Source: Peptococcaceae bacterium (GTDB lineage: Bacteria > Bacillota > Desulfotomaculia > Desulfotomaculales > UBA12532). From it: a stretch of 9,264 nt of DNA. The notes under the pieces were generated by a model, which worked only from the letters and a program-made list of their open reading frames with translations, was not told where the DNA came from and did no database searches. A program made the position numbers and the translations under genes. Positions 1 through 5,796 of this stretch are shown piece by piece. Every line of letters begins with the position of its first letter. Position 1 is the stretch's first letter. The stretch spans positions 1 to 9,264 of the forward strand of contig DMDP01000073.1 of assembly GCA_003445475.1 (NCBI GenBank), given 5' to 3'.

Positions 1-912
1 CACCCATCCCGGGCTGCAGGAGGTAAACTGCGGCAGCACGCCGCCTTTGTTGATCCGCTCCAGAAGCTCGGAGCCTTCTTCCATAATGGTAAGATCGGCC
101 GTGAAGTTGGTGTCGAAGACGGCATCAAAGCCGAGGCGCCGCAGGGCCGCAACCATCTTCCCCGTGATATCCGTACCCGGCGGCAGGCCGAATACTTCTC
201 CAATGGTGACGTGGGTGGCCGGCGCCGTCTGCACCACCACGTGCTTCTCCGGGTCGGCTAAGGCAGCCCAGACCTTATCGGTTTCGTCACGCTCGTAGAT
301 GGCCCCCACCGGGCAGACCAGAATACACTGGCCGCACTGCACACAGTTGGTTTCGGCCAGCGGCACCTGCAGGATGGGCAGCACGCCAGGCTCACCATCA
401 ACCTTTTTGAACTCGATGGCGCTCACCGTCTGCACCTGCTGGCACACGGTGACGCACCGGCGACAGAGAATGCACTTGTTCGGGTCGCGGATAATGGCTG
501 CGGCAGAGTCGTCGATGGGGTATTGCGGCCGGGTGCGGGGGAAGCGCACCTCCCGGATGTTGAAGGTCGCGGCCAGGTTCTGCAGTTCACAGGAGCCATT
601 CCGTACGCAGGTAGGGCATTCCATGGGGTGGTTGGCGAGGATCATCTCCAGCGTAACCCGGCGCGCCTCGCGCACAGCCGGCGTGTTCGTGCGGACCACC
701 ATCCCCGGCGCCACCGGGGTGTTGCAGGCCGTCTTGAACTCGCTTTCGCCCTCCACCTCAACCACGCAGATACGACACGCCCCTATATCGTGGCCGATAT
801 CCTTCAGGTAGCAGAGCGTGGGAATCTTGACCCCGATCTTGGCCGCCGCTTCCAAAATGGTTGTTCCTTCCGGGACCTCCACTTTGTAACCGTCGATAGT
901 CAACCGAAGCAT
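1..912 (-). CDS. hydA: [FeFe]-hydrogenase catalytic subunit, second copy (3' part outside window)
   Basis: Partial gene: 304 codons are read without a stop before the left edge cuts it inside the first H-cluster motif. Seen, in order: a NuoG/ferredoxin-like [2Fe-2S] domain (Cys34, 46, 49, 63), a His-Cys [4Fe-4S] site (His95, Cys99, 102, 108), two [4Fe-4S] ferredoxin motifs (Cys147/150/153/157 and Cys190/193/196/200), then the start of the catalytic domain ending with TSCSPGWV at 297-304. No export signal is seen, so it is probably cytoplasmic. Family knowledge: such subunits reduce protons or oxidise H2 and pass electrons through the N-terminal cluster chain. It is clearly paralogous to the complete copy at 1238-2986, with strong similarity even at DNA level. 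Two ATGs are possible (915 and 912). I chose 912 because the G-rich Shine-Dalgarno at 919-926 then has the better spacing. It lies 22 nt after the small [4Fe-4S] protein gene. Confidence 0.93.
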   Translation of the reverse strand, partial: MLRLTIDGYKVEVPEGTTILEAAAKIGVKIPTLCYLKDIGHDIGACRICVVEVEGESEFKTACNTPVAPGMVVRTNTPAVREARRVTLEMILANHPMECPTCVRNGSCELQNLAATFNIREVRFPRTRPQYPIDDSAAAIIRDPNKCILCRRCVTVCQQVQTVSAIEFKKVDGEPGVLPILQVPLAETNCVQCGQCILVCPVGAIYERDETDKVWAALADPEKHVVVQTAPATHVTIGEVFGLPPGTDITGKMVAALRRLGFDAVFDTNFTADLTIMEEGSELLERINKGGVLPQFTSCSPGWV

Positions 913-934
913 CATTATCCCCCCTCAGGACCGT

Positions 935-1210
935 TTAGGCTCCAGCTTTAAAGATGGCCGGGTAACGCTCGAGCAACTCCAACACCAGCGCGCCGCCGAT
1001 GCGACCGACCCCGCACTTACTGCTCTGCTTCATCGCCCGGCCAATCTCACGAAGCAGAGTTCCTTCAGCCCCCTTTCCTTCCAAGGCAACCCCAACCTGC
1101 CGGGTGCCGAGCGCACAAGGCAAACACTCGCCACAGGACTCCCGCCGCACCAGGTCAAAGAAAAACCTGGCCAACTCCACCGCCTGTGCCTCTTTACCAC
1201 CGCTGGACAC
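935..1210 (-). CDS. Stand-alone NuoF-type C-terminal [4Fe-4S] domain protein (91 aa)
   Basis: The whole protein corresponds to the C-terminal iron-sulfur domain of NuoF/HydB-type subunits. It has ESCGECLPC (Cys26, 29, 32) followed by a fourth Cys66 in SSKCGVG, the expected ligands of one [4Fe-4S] cluster. The FMN/NADH-binding and SLBB portions of NuoF are absent, so it should carry electrons only and not use NAD(H). The usual Arg after the third Cys (PCR) is Ala here. The start is GTG at 1210, preceded by AAGGAGG at 9-nt spacing, which makes this a convincing gene despite its size. It sits between two hydrogenase catalytic genes, 27 nt after the first and 22 nt before the second. An electron-transfer adaptor for one or both is therefore the likely role (inference). 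Confidence 0.88.
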   Translation of the reverse strand: MSSGGKEAQAVELARFFFDLVRRESCGECLPCALGTRQVGVALEGKGAEGTLLREIGRAMKQSSKCGVGRIGGALVLELLERYPAIFKAGA

Positions 1211-1237
1211 GCTAATCGCCCTCCTTATAGATTTTGA

Positions 1238-2986
1238 TTAATTCCGGGGCGTATAATGGGTGTGCAGCAACGCGTGCGACTTGTGGCTTAAGGGTTTTTC
1301 CAGGAATTCCTCGTATAGTTTCTTGATCTGCGGGTTCTCGTGCGATTTGCGGTACGGCATGGCTGCGTCCACCCGGTAAATCCCGTCAATGCGCTTCTGC
1401 CGGACCGCGGTATCCGTCGGAATCGGCTGGCCGCCGCCGCCGATACACCCGCCCGGGCAGCACATGATCTCGATGAAGTGATAATCTTTGAGTTCGCCCG
1501 CCTTGAGTTTCTCCATTATCTGGCGGGCATTACGCAGGCCGTGCCCCACCATAACCTTAACGTTGATGCCGTTCATCGGAACGACCGCTTCTTTGATACC
1601 GTCGAGCCCGCGAACAGCGTGGAAATCGATCTGTTCCAGCGTCTTTCCGGTCACCAACTCGTAAGCCGTACGGAGCGCCGCCTCCATCACCCCGCCGGTG
1701 GCCCCGAAGATCGCCGCCGCGCCGGTGGAAAGGCCCAGAGGTTCATCGTACTCTTCATCCGGCAAGTTGGGAAAATCGATGCCCGCCTGCTTCAGCATGC
1801 GCCCCAGTTCGCGCGAGGTCAGCACCACGTCGACGTCCCGAGCGATCCGGGGGTTATTCCAGTACCTGCTCGCCGCGTTCATTTCCGGACGCTCGGCCTC
1901 AAACTTTTTGGCAGTACAGGGCATTACCGAGACGACAAAAATGCTTTCGGGGTCGATGCCCTGCCTCTGGGCGTAGTAGGTCTTGGCCACGGCGCCGAAC
2001 ATTTGCTGGGGCGACTTGCACGTGGAAACGTGCGGCAAAAATTCGGGGTAAAAATGCTCGATAAACTTAATCCACCCGGGGCTGCACGAGGTGAACTGCG
2101 GCAGCACGCCGCCTTTCGTCAACCGTTCAATTAGTTCGGAACCTTCCTCCATAATGGTCAGGTCGGCGGCAAAATCGGTGTCGAACACGGCGTCAAAGCC
2201 CAGCCGCCGCAGGGCGGCAACCATCTTGCCCACCACCGGCGTACCGGGAGGCAGGCCGAACATGTCGCCGATGGTAACGCGGGTGGCCGGCGCCGTCTGG
2301 ACCACCACGTGCTTCGTGGGGTCAAGAAGAGCGGTCCAAACCTTATCAGTATCGTCCTTCTCGACAATGGCGGCCGTCGGGCAGACCAGGGCGCACTGCC
2401 CGCACTGCACGCAGCGTGTTTCGGCCAGCTTCAGGTTGGCCGGCGGGCCGACGAAGGCATCGAACCCCTGTCCCTGCAACTCGATGGCGCCCACCGTTTG
2501 CACGTCGGCACAAACGCTTATGCAGCGATGACAGACGATGCACTTCCGCGGATCACGGACGATGCCACTGGTAGAGTCATCCCGCGGCAAATCCGCGTGC
2601 GTGGCGCCGCTCACCCGCACCGCCCGCACGTTCAGCTGCGCGGCCAGCGCCTGCAACTCGCAGTTGCCGTTGCGCACGCACGTCAGGCATTCCATAGGGT
2701 GGTCGGACAGGATAAGTTCCAGGGTTGTGCGCCGTGCAGCGCGCAGGGCCGGCGTGTTGGTGCGTACCACCATCCCGTCTTCTACCGGCGTGTTGCAGGC
2801 GGTAACGAAATCCTCTTTGCCCTCGACCTCCACGACGCAAATGCGACAGGCTCCTACCTCGTTGATGTTTTCAAGGTAGCATAGAGTTGGAATTCTCACG
2901 CCAACGAGGGCCGCGGCCTTCAGGATGCTCGTCCCCTCTTCCACTTCCACCGCTTGCCCGTCAATTGTCACTGTAAGTTTTGCCAT
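1238..2986 (-). CDS. hydA: [FeFe]-hydrogenase catalytic subunit, complete (582 aa)
   Basis: Complete cytoplasmic-type [FeFe]-hydrogenase. Clusters in order: [2Fe-2S] (Cys36, 47, 50, 64); His-Cys [4Fe-4S] (His96, Cys100, 103, 109); two [4Fe-4S] (Cys149/152/155/159 and 192/195/198/202); then the H-cluster domain with L1 TSCSPGW (299-305), L2 MPCTAKK (Cys357) and L3 EIMCCPGGCIGGGGQP (Cys509, 510, 514). The C-terminus has the small-subunit-like region with RKSHENP and HALLHTHY. Two departures from the textbook motifs stand out: the second Cys of TSCCPxW is Ser, and the Ala before the first L3 cysteine is Cys. The start is ATG 2986 because it has GGGAGG just upstream and matches the paralogue's N-terminus. 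A longer in-frame start at 3028 adds 14 residues unlike the family. It overlaps the end of the preceding gene by 26 nt, consistent with translational coupling. NADH, ferredoxin or MvhD/Hdr as redox partner cannot be decided from this subunit alone. Confidence 0.95.
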   Translation of the reverse strand: MAKLTVTIDGQAVEVEEGTSILKAAALVGVRIPTLCYLENINEVGACRICVVEVEGKEDFVTACNTPVEDGMVVRTNTPALRAARRTTLELILSDHPMECLTCVRNGNCELQALAAQLNVRAVRVSGATHADLPRDDSTSGIVRDPRKCIVCHRCISVCADVQTVGAIELQGQGFDAFVGPPANLKLAETRCVQCGQCALVCPTAAIVEKDDTDKVWTALLDPTKHVVVQTAPATRVTIGDMFGLPPGTPVVGKMVAALRRLGFDAVFDTDFAADLTIMEEGSELIERLTKGGVLPQFTSCSPGWIKFIEHFYPEFLPHVSTCKSPQQMFGAVAKTYYAQRQGIDPESIFVVSVMPCTAKKFEAERPEMNAASRYWNNPRIARDVDVVLTSRELGRMLKQAGIDFPNLPDEEYDEPLGLSTGAAAIFGATGGVMEAALRTAYELVTGKTLEQIDFHAVRGLDGIKEAVVPMNGINVKVMVGHGLRNARQIMEKLKAGELKDYHFIEIMCCPGGCIGGGGQPIPTDTAVRQKRIDGIYRVDAAMPYRKSHENPQIKKLYEEFLEKPLSHKSHALLHTHYTPRN

Positions 2987-3578
2987 CTCTCTCCCTCCCT
3001 CGTACCAGTATGGTTCCCAAATGCACATCCACCGGAATCGTTCCGGGGCAGCTTCCCGACGCGTGGGTTATAAATTCTTCGCGCCGGCAAAGAACTGTGC
3101 CGGCCACCAGCTTTCCGGCCAACCTGCCCAGATCGCATTTCGCAGAGGAGCCGACCAGCCTGGCCATTTTACCTAATTGTTCCAGGACAAGAAGATCTGC
3201 CGTTCGCCCTCGTAAAACTTTGTCTACAAGGTCCAGCATGCGGCGCGTGCCTACCCGACAGGGAACACAGTTGCCGCAGGAGTTTTCCTGAACCAGTTCC
3301 AGGAGTAACCTGGTGATCTCTACCCAACAGATGTTCCGCGGCCACGTGTGGCCTATCAGATCGCGCATTACCGAAAATATCCGCGACAGAGCCGGGTCCG
3401 CAAAACCCGGCCACGTACAGGGCGCGATGACCCGGGCCACACCCACCACTTCCGCTCCGCCCTCATCGAGGCCCAAGAAGTAACACTTTAGCGGTATCCT
3501 GACTCCTGCCCGGTTGGCGGCATCCAAGATAGCGGTTGTCGGTGCTACCTCCGGCCAAGGTGCGCTTCCGCAAAGCAC
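2961..3578 (-). CDS. Degenerate ferredoxin-like domain fused to NuoF-type [4Fe-4S] module (205 aa)
   Basis: Residues 16-55 resemble the hydrogenase N-terminal [2Fe-2S] domain (compare AILDAANRAGVRIPLKCY with ILKAAALVGVRIPTLCY), but the central CxxC pair is lost. Only Cys32 and perhaps Cys54 remain, so this part probably binds no [2Fe-2S] cluster. Residues 85-180 are a NuoF-type iron-sulfur module: ENSCGNCVPCRVGT (Cys101, 104, 107) plus Cys148 in SAKCDLG, intact for one [4Fe-4S]. It shares a C-terminal tail ending in CPGT with the MvhD-fusion protein just upstream, so the two modules are paralogues. The start is GTG 3578, one base after the upstream stop, with GGAGG 8 nt before it. Its end overlaps hydA by 26 nt. 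Probable small electron-transfer adaptor of the hydrogenase complex (inference); no FMN or NADH site is present. Confidence 0.82.
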   Translation of the reverse strand: MLCGSAPWPEVAPTTAILDAANRAGVRIPLKCYFLGLDEGGAEVVGVARVIAPCTWPGFADPALSRIFSVMRDLIGHTWPRNICWVEITRLLLELVQENSCGNCVPCRVGTRRMLDLVDKVLRGRTADLLVLEQLGKMARLVGSSAKCDLGRLAGKLVAGTVLCRREEFITHASGSCPGTIPVDVHLGTILVRGRERDGKTYSDN

Positions 3579-3579
3579 G

Positions 3580-4407
3580 TCAACTGCCTCCGCCTACCAC
3601 GGCCTGCCAGCCCGGGTTAGGTTCCACGGTGCCGGGACAGCGGCCACTAAGATGCGCTTCAAAGTCGTCTCGACAGCATCTGACCGCGTTAGCGACTATC
3701 TTGCCCGCCATGCGACCGAGGTCGCACCTCGCGGCGGGTCCCATAGCCTCGCCCAGCGCCTCCAGAAGGGCGAGTTCGTGCGCGTCCGTTTTGCCTGCAG
3801 CCACCCGCTCCAGAATCTCCAGGAGACGCCTGGTTCCTATCCGGCACGGAATGCACAAGGCGCACGATTCTTTCTGGGCGAACGCCACGAAATACCTGGC
3901 AAGGTCCACCATGCAAACGCTCTCCTCCAGAACCAGTTTCCCCACCGATCCAACGACCGTTGCCACCCGCGCCAGTGCTTGGTAGTCAACACCAAACGCC
4001 TGAAGAGAGTTAGGGCCCAGTTCCCGCAGGCGGGTCGTGAAATCGGTGACCGTCGCGGCAAATTTAGCCCCTTCGGACGCGGACACCCATTCCAGCCGCA
4101 CCCGCTCACGCTCGAGGCCCAACCAGTCAAGAAGCCGGTGGAGGACCTTCACCCGACGCTCTGCGTAGTAATTACCTCTGACATAATGGCAGTCACCGGG
4201 GTGGCATCCTCCCACAAACACGCCATCGGCACCACAGAAGAGCGCCTTGAGGATGAACGCCGGATCGACCCGCCCCGAGCAAGGCACCCTGATAATGTGG
4301 ATGTTGGGCGGGTAGCTGTACCGCAGGGAACCGGCCAGGTCGGCCCCGGCATAGCTGCACCAGTTACAAAGGAAAGCGATGATCCTGGGTTCGAAATCCG
4401 CAGGCAT
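3580..4407 (-). CDS. mvhD: MvhD domain fused to NuoF-type [4Fe-4S] module (275 aa)
   Basis: Residues 1-135 are an MvhD/FlpD-type domain, the iron-sulfur subunit that passes electrons from F420-non-reducing hydrogenase to HdrA. It has the family cysteines in CNWCSYAGADLAG (Cys14, 17), CSGRVDP (Cys43), GGCHPGDCHY (Cys68, 73) and the conserved LEWVSASEG. Residues 160-260 are a NuoF-type [4Fe-4S] module: ESCALCIPCRIGT (Cys182, 185, 188) plus Cys228 in ARCDLG, with a tail ending in CPGT. Typical MvhD proteins stop at about 140 residues, so this is a fusion. The start is ATG 4407, with AAAGGAGGT 10 nt upstream. The frame stays open to 4668 but that extension has no ribosome binding site and runs through a terminator. 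As first gene of the leftward operon it suggests that the hydrogenase exchanges electrons with an HdrA-like flavoprotein encoded elsewhere (inference). Confidence 0.9.
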   Translation of the reverse strand: MPADFEPRIIAFLCNWCSYAGADLAGSLRYSYPPNIHIIRVPCSGRVDPAFILKALFCGADGVFVGGCHPGDCHYVRGNYYAERRVKVLHRLLDWLGLERERVRLEWVSASEGAKFAATVTDFTTRLRELGPNSLQAFGVDYQALARVATVVGSVGKLVLEESVCMVDLARYFVAFAQKESCALCIPCRIGTRRLLEILERVAAGKTDAHELALLEALGEAMGPAARCDLGRMAGKIVANAVRCCRDDFEAHLSGRCPGTVEPNPGWQAVVGGGS

Positions 4408-4482
4408 TGTCCTTGACACCTCCTTTAGCATCTTTGCACGAGCCCACACACCCCACGAGTTTGGTTCCGTTTCACCCCCCTC

Positions 4483-4535
4483 AAAAAACAAGGACCACGA
4501 AAGCCTTCCGCGCCTTCCGGCAGACCTTCGTGGTC
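4483..4535 (-). terminator. Leftward intrinsic terminator / possible attenuator
   Basis: Two perfect 9-base arms, GACCACGAA (4493-4501) and TTCGTGGTC (4527-4535), enclose a GC-rich loop that can fold further. On the minus strand the stem is followed by CCTTGTTTTTT, the layout of a Rho-independent terminator for leftward transcription. The only leftward genes here begin at 4407, so it sits in the apparent leader of the hydrogenase operon, about 75 nt before the start codon. It could be an attenuator or the end of a short leftward RNA. Confidence 0.68.
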
Positions 4536-4657
4536 GCTTCATTCGCACTATACGGTTGTTGGGCCGAACCCTCAACCAGAATAGCTTCGTACTATAATTG
4601 TTTATCTTTTTCGCGGTGGCCGCAGAACTTCCTGCCGGACGCCGAAAAAAATTTTGC

Positions 4658-4686
4658 TTGACCTCCAACCGGCCAACATATAGAAT
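4658..4686 (+). promoter_or_regulatory. Sigma-A-like promoter for the DUF3842 gene
   Basis: TTGACC at 4658-4663 and TAGAAT at 4681-4686 are separated by 17 bases. Each matches the vegetative consensus at 5 of 6 positions. Transcription would start near 4692-4695, almost exactly where the folded leader element begins. That placement supports both assignments. Prediction from sequence only. Confidence 0.6.
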
Positions 4687-4695
4687 TTAACTAGC

Positions 4696-4811
4696 AAACA
4701 GAAACCGCGAAGGTTTACCCGGTAGCGCGGGGCGTTTCAGAAACCAGGAGGGCCACGGAGGTCCTGCCTCTCACGAAGAAGGGGGCAACCTGTCCGCGGC
4801 CTTTTCTGTTT
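4696..4811 (+). ncRNA. Candidate structured leader RNA (riboswitch- or attenuator-like), class unknown
   Basis: A long closing stem is formed by AAACAGAAA (4696-4704) with TTTCTGTTT (4803-4811), continued by CCGCG (4705-4709) with CGCGG (4795-4799) after a 3-nt bulge. Inside it several helices are possible: GGTTT (4712-4716) with AAACC (4741-4745), enclosing CCCG (4718-4721) with CGGG (4728-4731); GGGCC (4750-4754) with GGTCC (4760-4764); and TGCCTCT (4765-4771) with GGGGGCA (4781-4787, two wobble pairs). This is a multibranched layout close to the predicted transcription start and upstream of the DUF3842 gene. I could not match it to a known riboswitch class. The pairing partners are read directly; the fold and function are inferred. 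Confidence 0.45.
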
Positions 4812-4867
4812 GGTGTCGCTGCGGAAAACGTCGAAAACTCCGTCCGGTTGGGAGACTATGAAACAGG

Positions 4868-5314
4868 ATGCGCGTTATCGTCATCGACGGGCAGGGTGGG
4901 GGAATCGGCAAACTTCTGGTGGAAAAGCTGCGCCGTGCCCTCCCGGGTGAAGAGGTGGAAATTATTGCTCTAGGGACAAACGCGGTTGCCACGGCTGCAA
5001 TGTTGAAGGCCGGAGCCAACGACGGGGCCACCGGGGAAAACGCGGTAGTCCAAACCGTTTCCCGCGCCGACGTTGTCGTGGGCACTCTGAGCGTGGTGGT
5101 GGCACACGGCATGATGGGCGAGATCACCCCGGCTATGGCCGAAGCCGTAGCCAGGAGTCCGGCATCGAAAATACTCCTGCACCTTAACCGCGCCGGGGTT
5201 GAAATTGTCGGGGCGTCCGCCGAGCCACTCCCACATCTGGTAGATATGCTGGTGGAACGGGTTAAGACCCACCTGTACCAGACCGACACGGCACGCGGCA
5301 AGGCAGCACGTTAG
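4868..5314 (+). CDS. DUF3842 family protein (148 aa)
   Basis: A small cytoplasmic protein of the DUF3842 type, recognised from its N-terminus MRVIVIDGQGGGIGKLLVEKL, a nucleotide-binding-like Gly-rich turn after a first beta strand, and from ALGTNAVATAAMLKAGA, ATGENAVV and GEITPAMAEAV. The biochemical function of this family is not known to me. No cysteines, signal peptide or membrane segment are seen. The start at 4868 gives the conserved N-terminus. Its ribosome binding site is weak (GGGAG at 4850-4854, 13 nt away), and an out-of-frame ATG at 4858 lies between them, so translation may be inefficient or regulated. It has its own promoter and folded leader upstream and a strong terminator downstream. 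It is therefore probably monocistronic between the hydrogenase operon and the maturation operon. Confidence 0.82.
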   Translation: MRVIVIDGQGGGIGKLLVEKLRRALPGEEVEIIALGTNAVATAAMLKAGANDGATGENAVVQTVSRADVVVGTLSVVVAHGMMGEITPAMAEAVARSPASKILLHLNRAGVEIVGASAEPLPHLVDMLVERVKTHLYQTDTARGKAAR

Positions 5315-5370
5315 AGATTGCCCGGCTCGTAGAAGATTCGTAGAACAATCGTTAATTCTCGGGAAGAAAG

Positions 5371-5402
5371 ACCACGAAGGTCTGACCTTACGTGGTTTTT
5401 TT
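5371..5402 (+). terminator. Intrinsic terminator after the DUF3842 gene
   Basis: ACCACG (5371-5376) pairs with CGTGGT (5391-5396), and the inner AAGG with CCTT, with one bulged A and a 5-nt loop. This stem is followed by a run of T to 5402. It lies 57 nt after the DUF3842 stop codon. Its left arm shares 15 identical bases (GACCACGAAGGTCTG) with the leftward terminator near 4521-4535. Confidence 0.85.
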
Positions 5403-5461
5403 CTGTCATTCGGCAATCGGAGACGACTAAATCTATAGTGAACGTCCTGCGGCGAGGGGTT

Positions 5462-5526
5462 CAGCCTGAAGGCAAGGGACGGGCAAAACCAAGTCCATCC
5501 CTTGCCGGGGTGGGCTGCCTGTTTTT
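5462..5526 (+). promoter_or_regulatory. Hairpin plus T-tract directly before the TM1266-family gene
   Basis: GGCAAGGGA (5471-5479) and TCCCTTGCC (5498-5506) are perfect arms. CAGCC (5462-5466) and GGCTG (5513-5517) can extend the stem. CCTGTTTTT follows at 5518-5526, two bases before the Shine-Dalgarno (GGAGGAGG at 5528-5535). This is the form of a leader terminator or a structure limiting access to the ribosome binding site of the maturation operon. A possible -10 (TATAGT, 5434-5439) lies upstream without a convincing -35. The role is inferred. Confidence 0.5.
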
Positions 5527-5539
5527 CGGAGGAGGCAGA

Positions 5540-5794
5540 ATGGAGACGCGCATCGGGGTAATAGGCATCGTGGTGAAGGAGCGGCGCAAAATGGCCCCAA
5601 AGGTCAACGAAATTTTGAGCATGCACGCCGATATTATCGTCGGCCGCATGGGGATCCCGTACAGGGAGAAAAACCTTTCGGTCATCGCGCTGATCGTGGA
5701 CGGCACGACCGACGCGGTCGGCGCCCTGACGGGAAAACTCGGGGCACTACCGGGAGTCACGGTAAAAAGTGCCCTCACGAGGAGGGACGCCTGA
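5540..5794 (+). CDS. TM1266-family putative iron-only hydrogenase system regulator (84 aa)
   Basis: A small protein of the TM1266 type, usually annotated as a putative [FeFe]-hydrogenase system regulator and found beside hyd maturation genes. Seen: an N-terminal strand METRIGVIGIVV, KVNEILSMHADIIVGRMGIPY, and a second strand NLSVIALIVDGTTDAVGALTGKLGALPGV, consistent with the ACT/ferredoxin-like alpha-beta fold known for this family. No DNA-binding helix-turn-helix is apparent, so direct transcription control is unproven. The ATG at 5540 has the overlapping GGAGGAGG ribosome binding site at 5528-5535. An in-frame start further upstream (5438) would run through the leader hairpin and is rejected. 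It is followed after 2 nt by aspA, so the two are surely co-transcribed. Confidence 0.88.
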   Translation: METRIGVIGIVVKERRKMAPKVNEILSMHADIIVGRMGIPYREKNLSVIALIVDGTTDAVGALTGKLGALPGVTVKSALTRRDA

Positions 5795-5796
5795 TC

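Larger units (their letters stand above)
4408..4867. other. Divergent intergenic region, 460 bp
   Basis: No credible gene is seen between the leftward hydrogenase operon and the rightward DUF3842 gene. The region holds, left to right, the mvhD ribosome binding site, a leftward intrinsic terminator (4483-4535), an AT-richer stretch without a promoter I could defend on the minus strand (4536-4657), a rightward promoter (4658-4686) and a folded leader element (4696-4811). The short open frames here are unsupported by ribosome binding sites or family resemblance. The leftward operon promoter must lie here, but I could not identify convincing hexamers. Confidence 0.7.

Noticed and set aside
1..912. 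Left-edge hydrogenase copy as a truncated pseudogene
   Set aside because: The frame is intact with all cluster ligands up to the window edge; it is cut by the window, not by a mutation.
1340..2134. Long plus-strand open frame opposite hydA (264 codons), and similar plus-strand frames at 299-951, 2309-2884 and 3514-4416
   Set aside because: Mirror frames of GC-rich coding sequence; translations resemble no family and lack ribosome binding sites.
2987..3028. Fourteen-codon extension of the complete hydA
   Set aside because: The extension contains the hydA Shine-Dalgarno itself, and the paralogue begins at the equivalent of ATG 2986.
4408..4668. N-terminal extension of the MvhD-fusion frame by 87 codons
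   Set aside because: No ribosome binding site, composition unlike the family, and it runs through the leftward terminator; ATG 4407 has AAAGGAGGT and matches the MvhD N-terminus.
4696..4811. Assignment of the folded leader to the molybdenum cofactor, cobalamin, c-di-GMP or T-box classes
   Set aside because: I could not find the conserved core sequences of any of these, so the class is left unknown.
5411..5439. Promoter for the maturation operon with TATAGT at 5434-5439
   Set aside because: The -10 is acceptable but no recognisable -35 lies at 16-18 bases, so it is not listed as a feature.
5438..5539. Longer start for the TM1266-family protein
   Set aside because: It would translate the leader hairpin and T-tract; the ATG at 5540 has a strong GGAGGAGG site and gives the family length.
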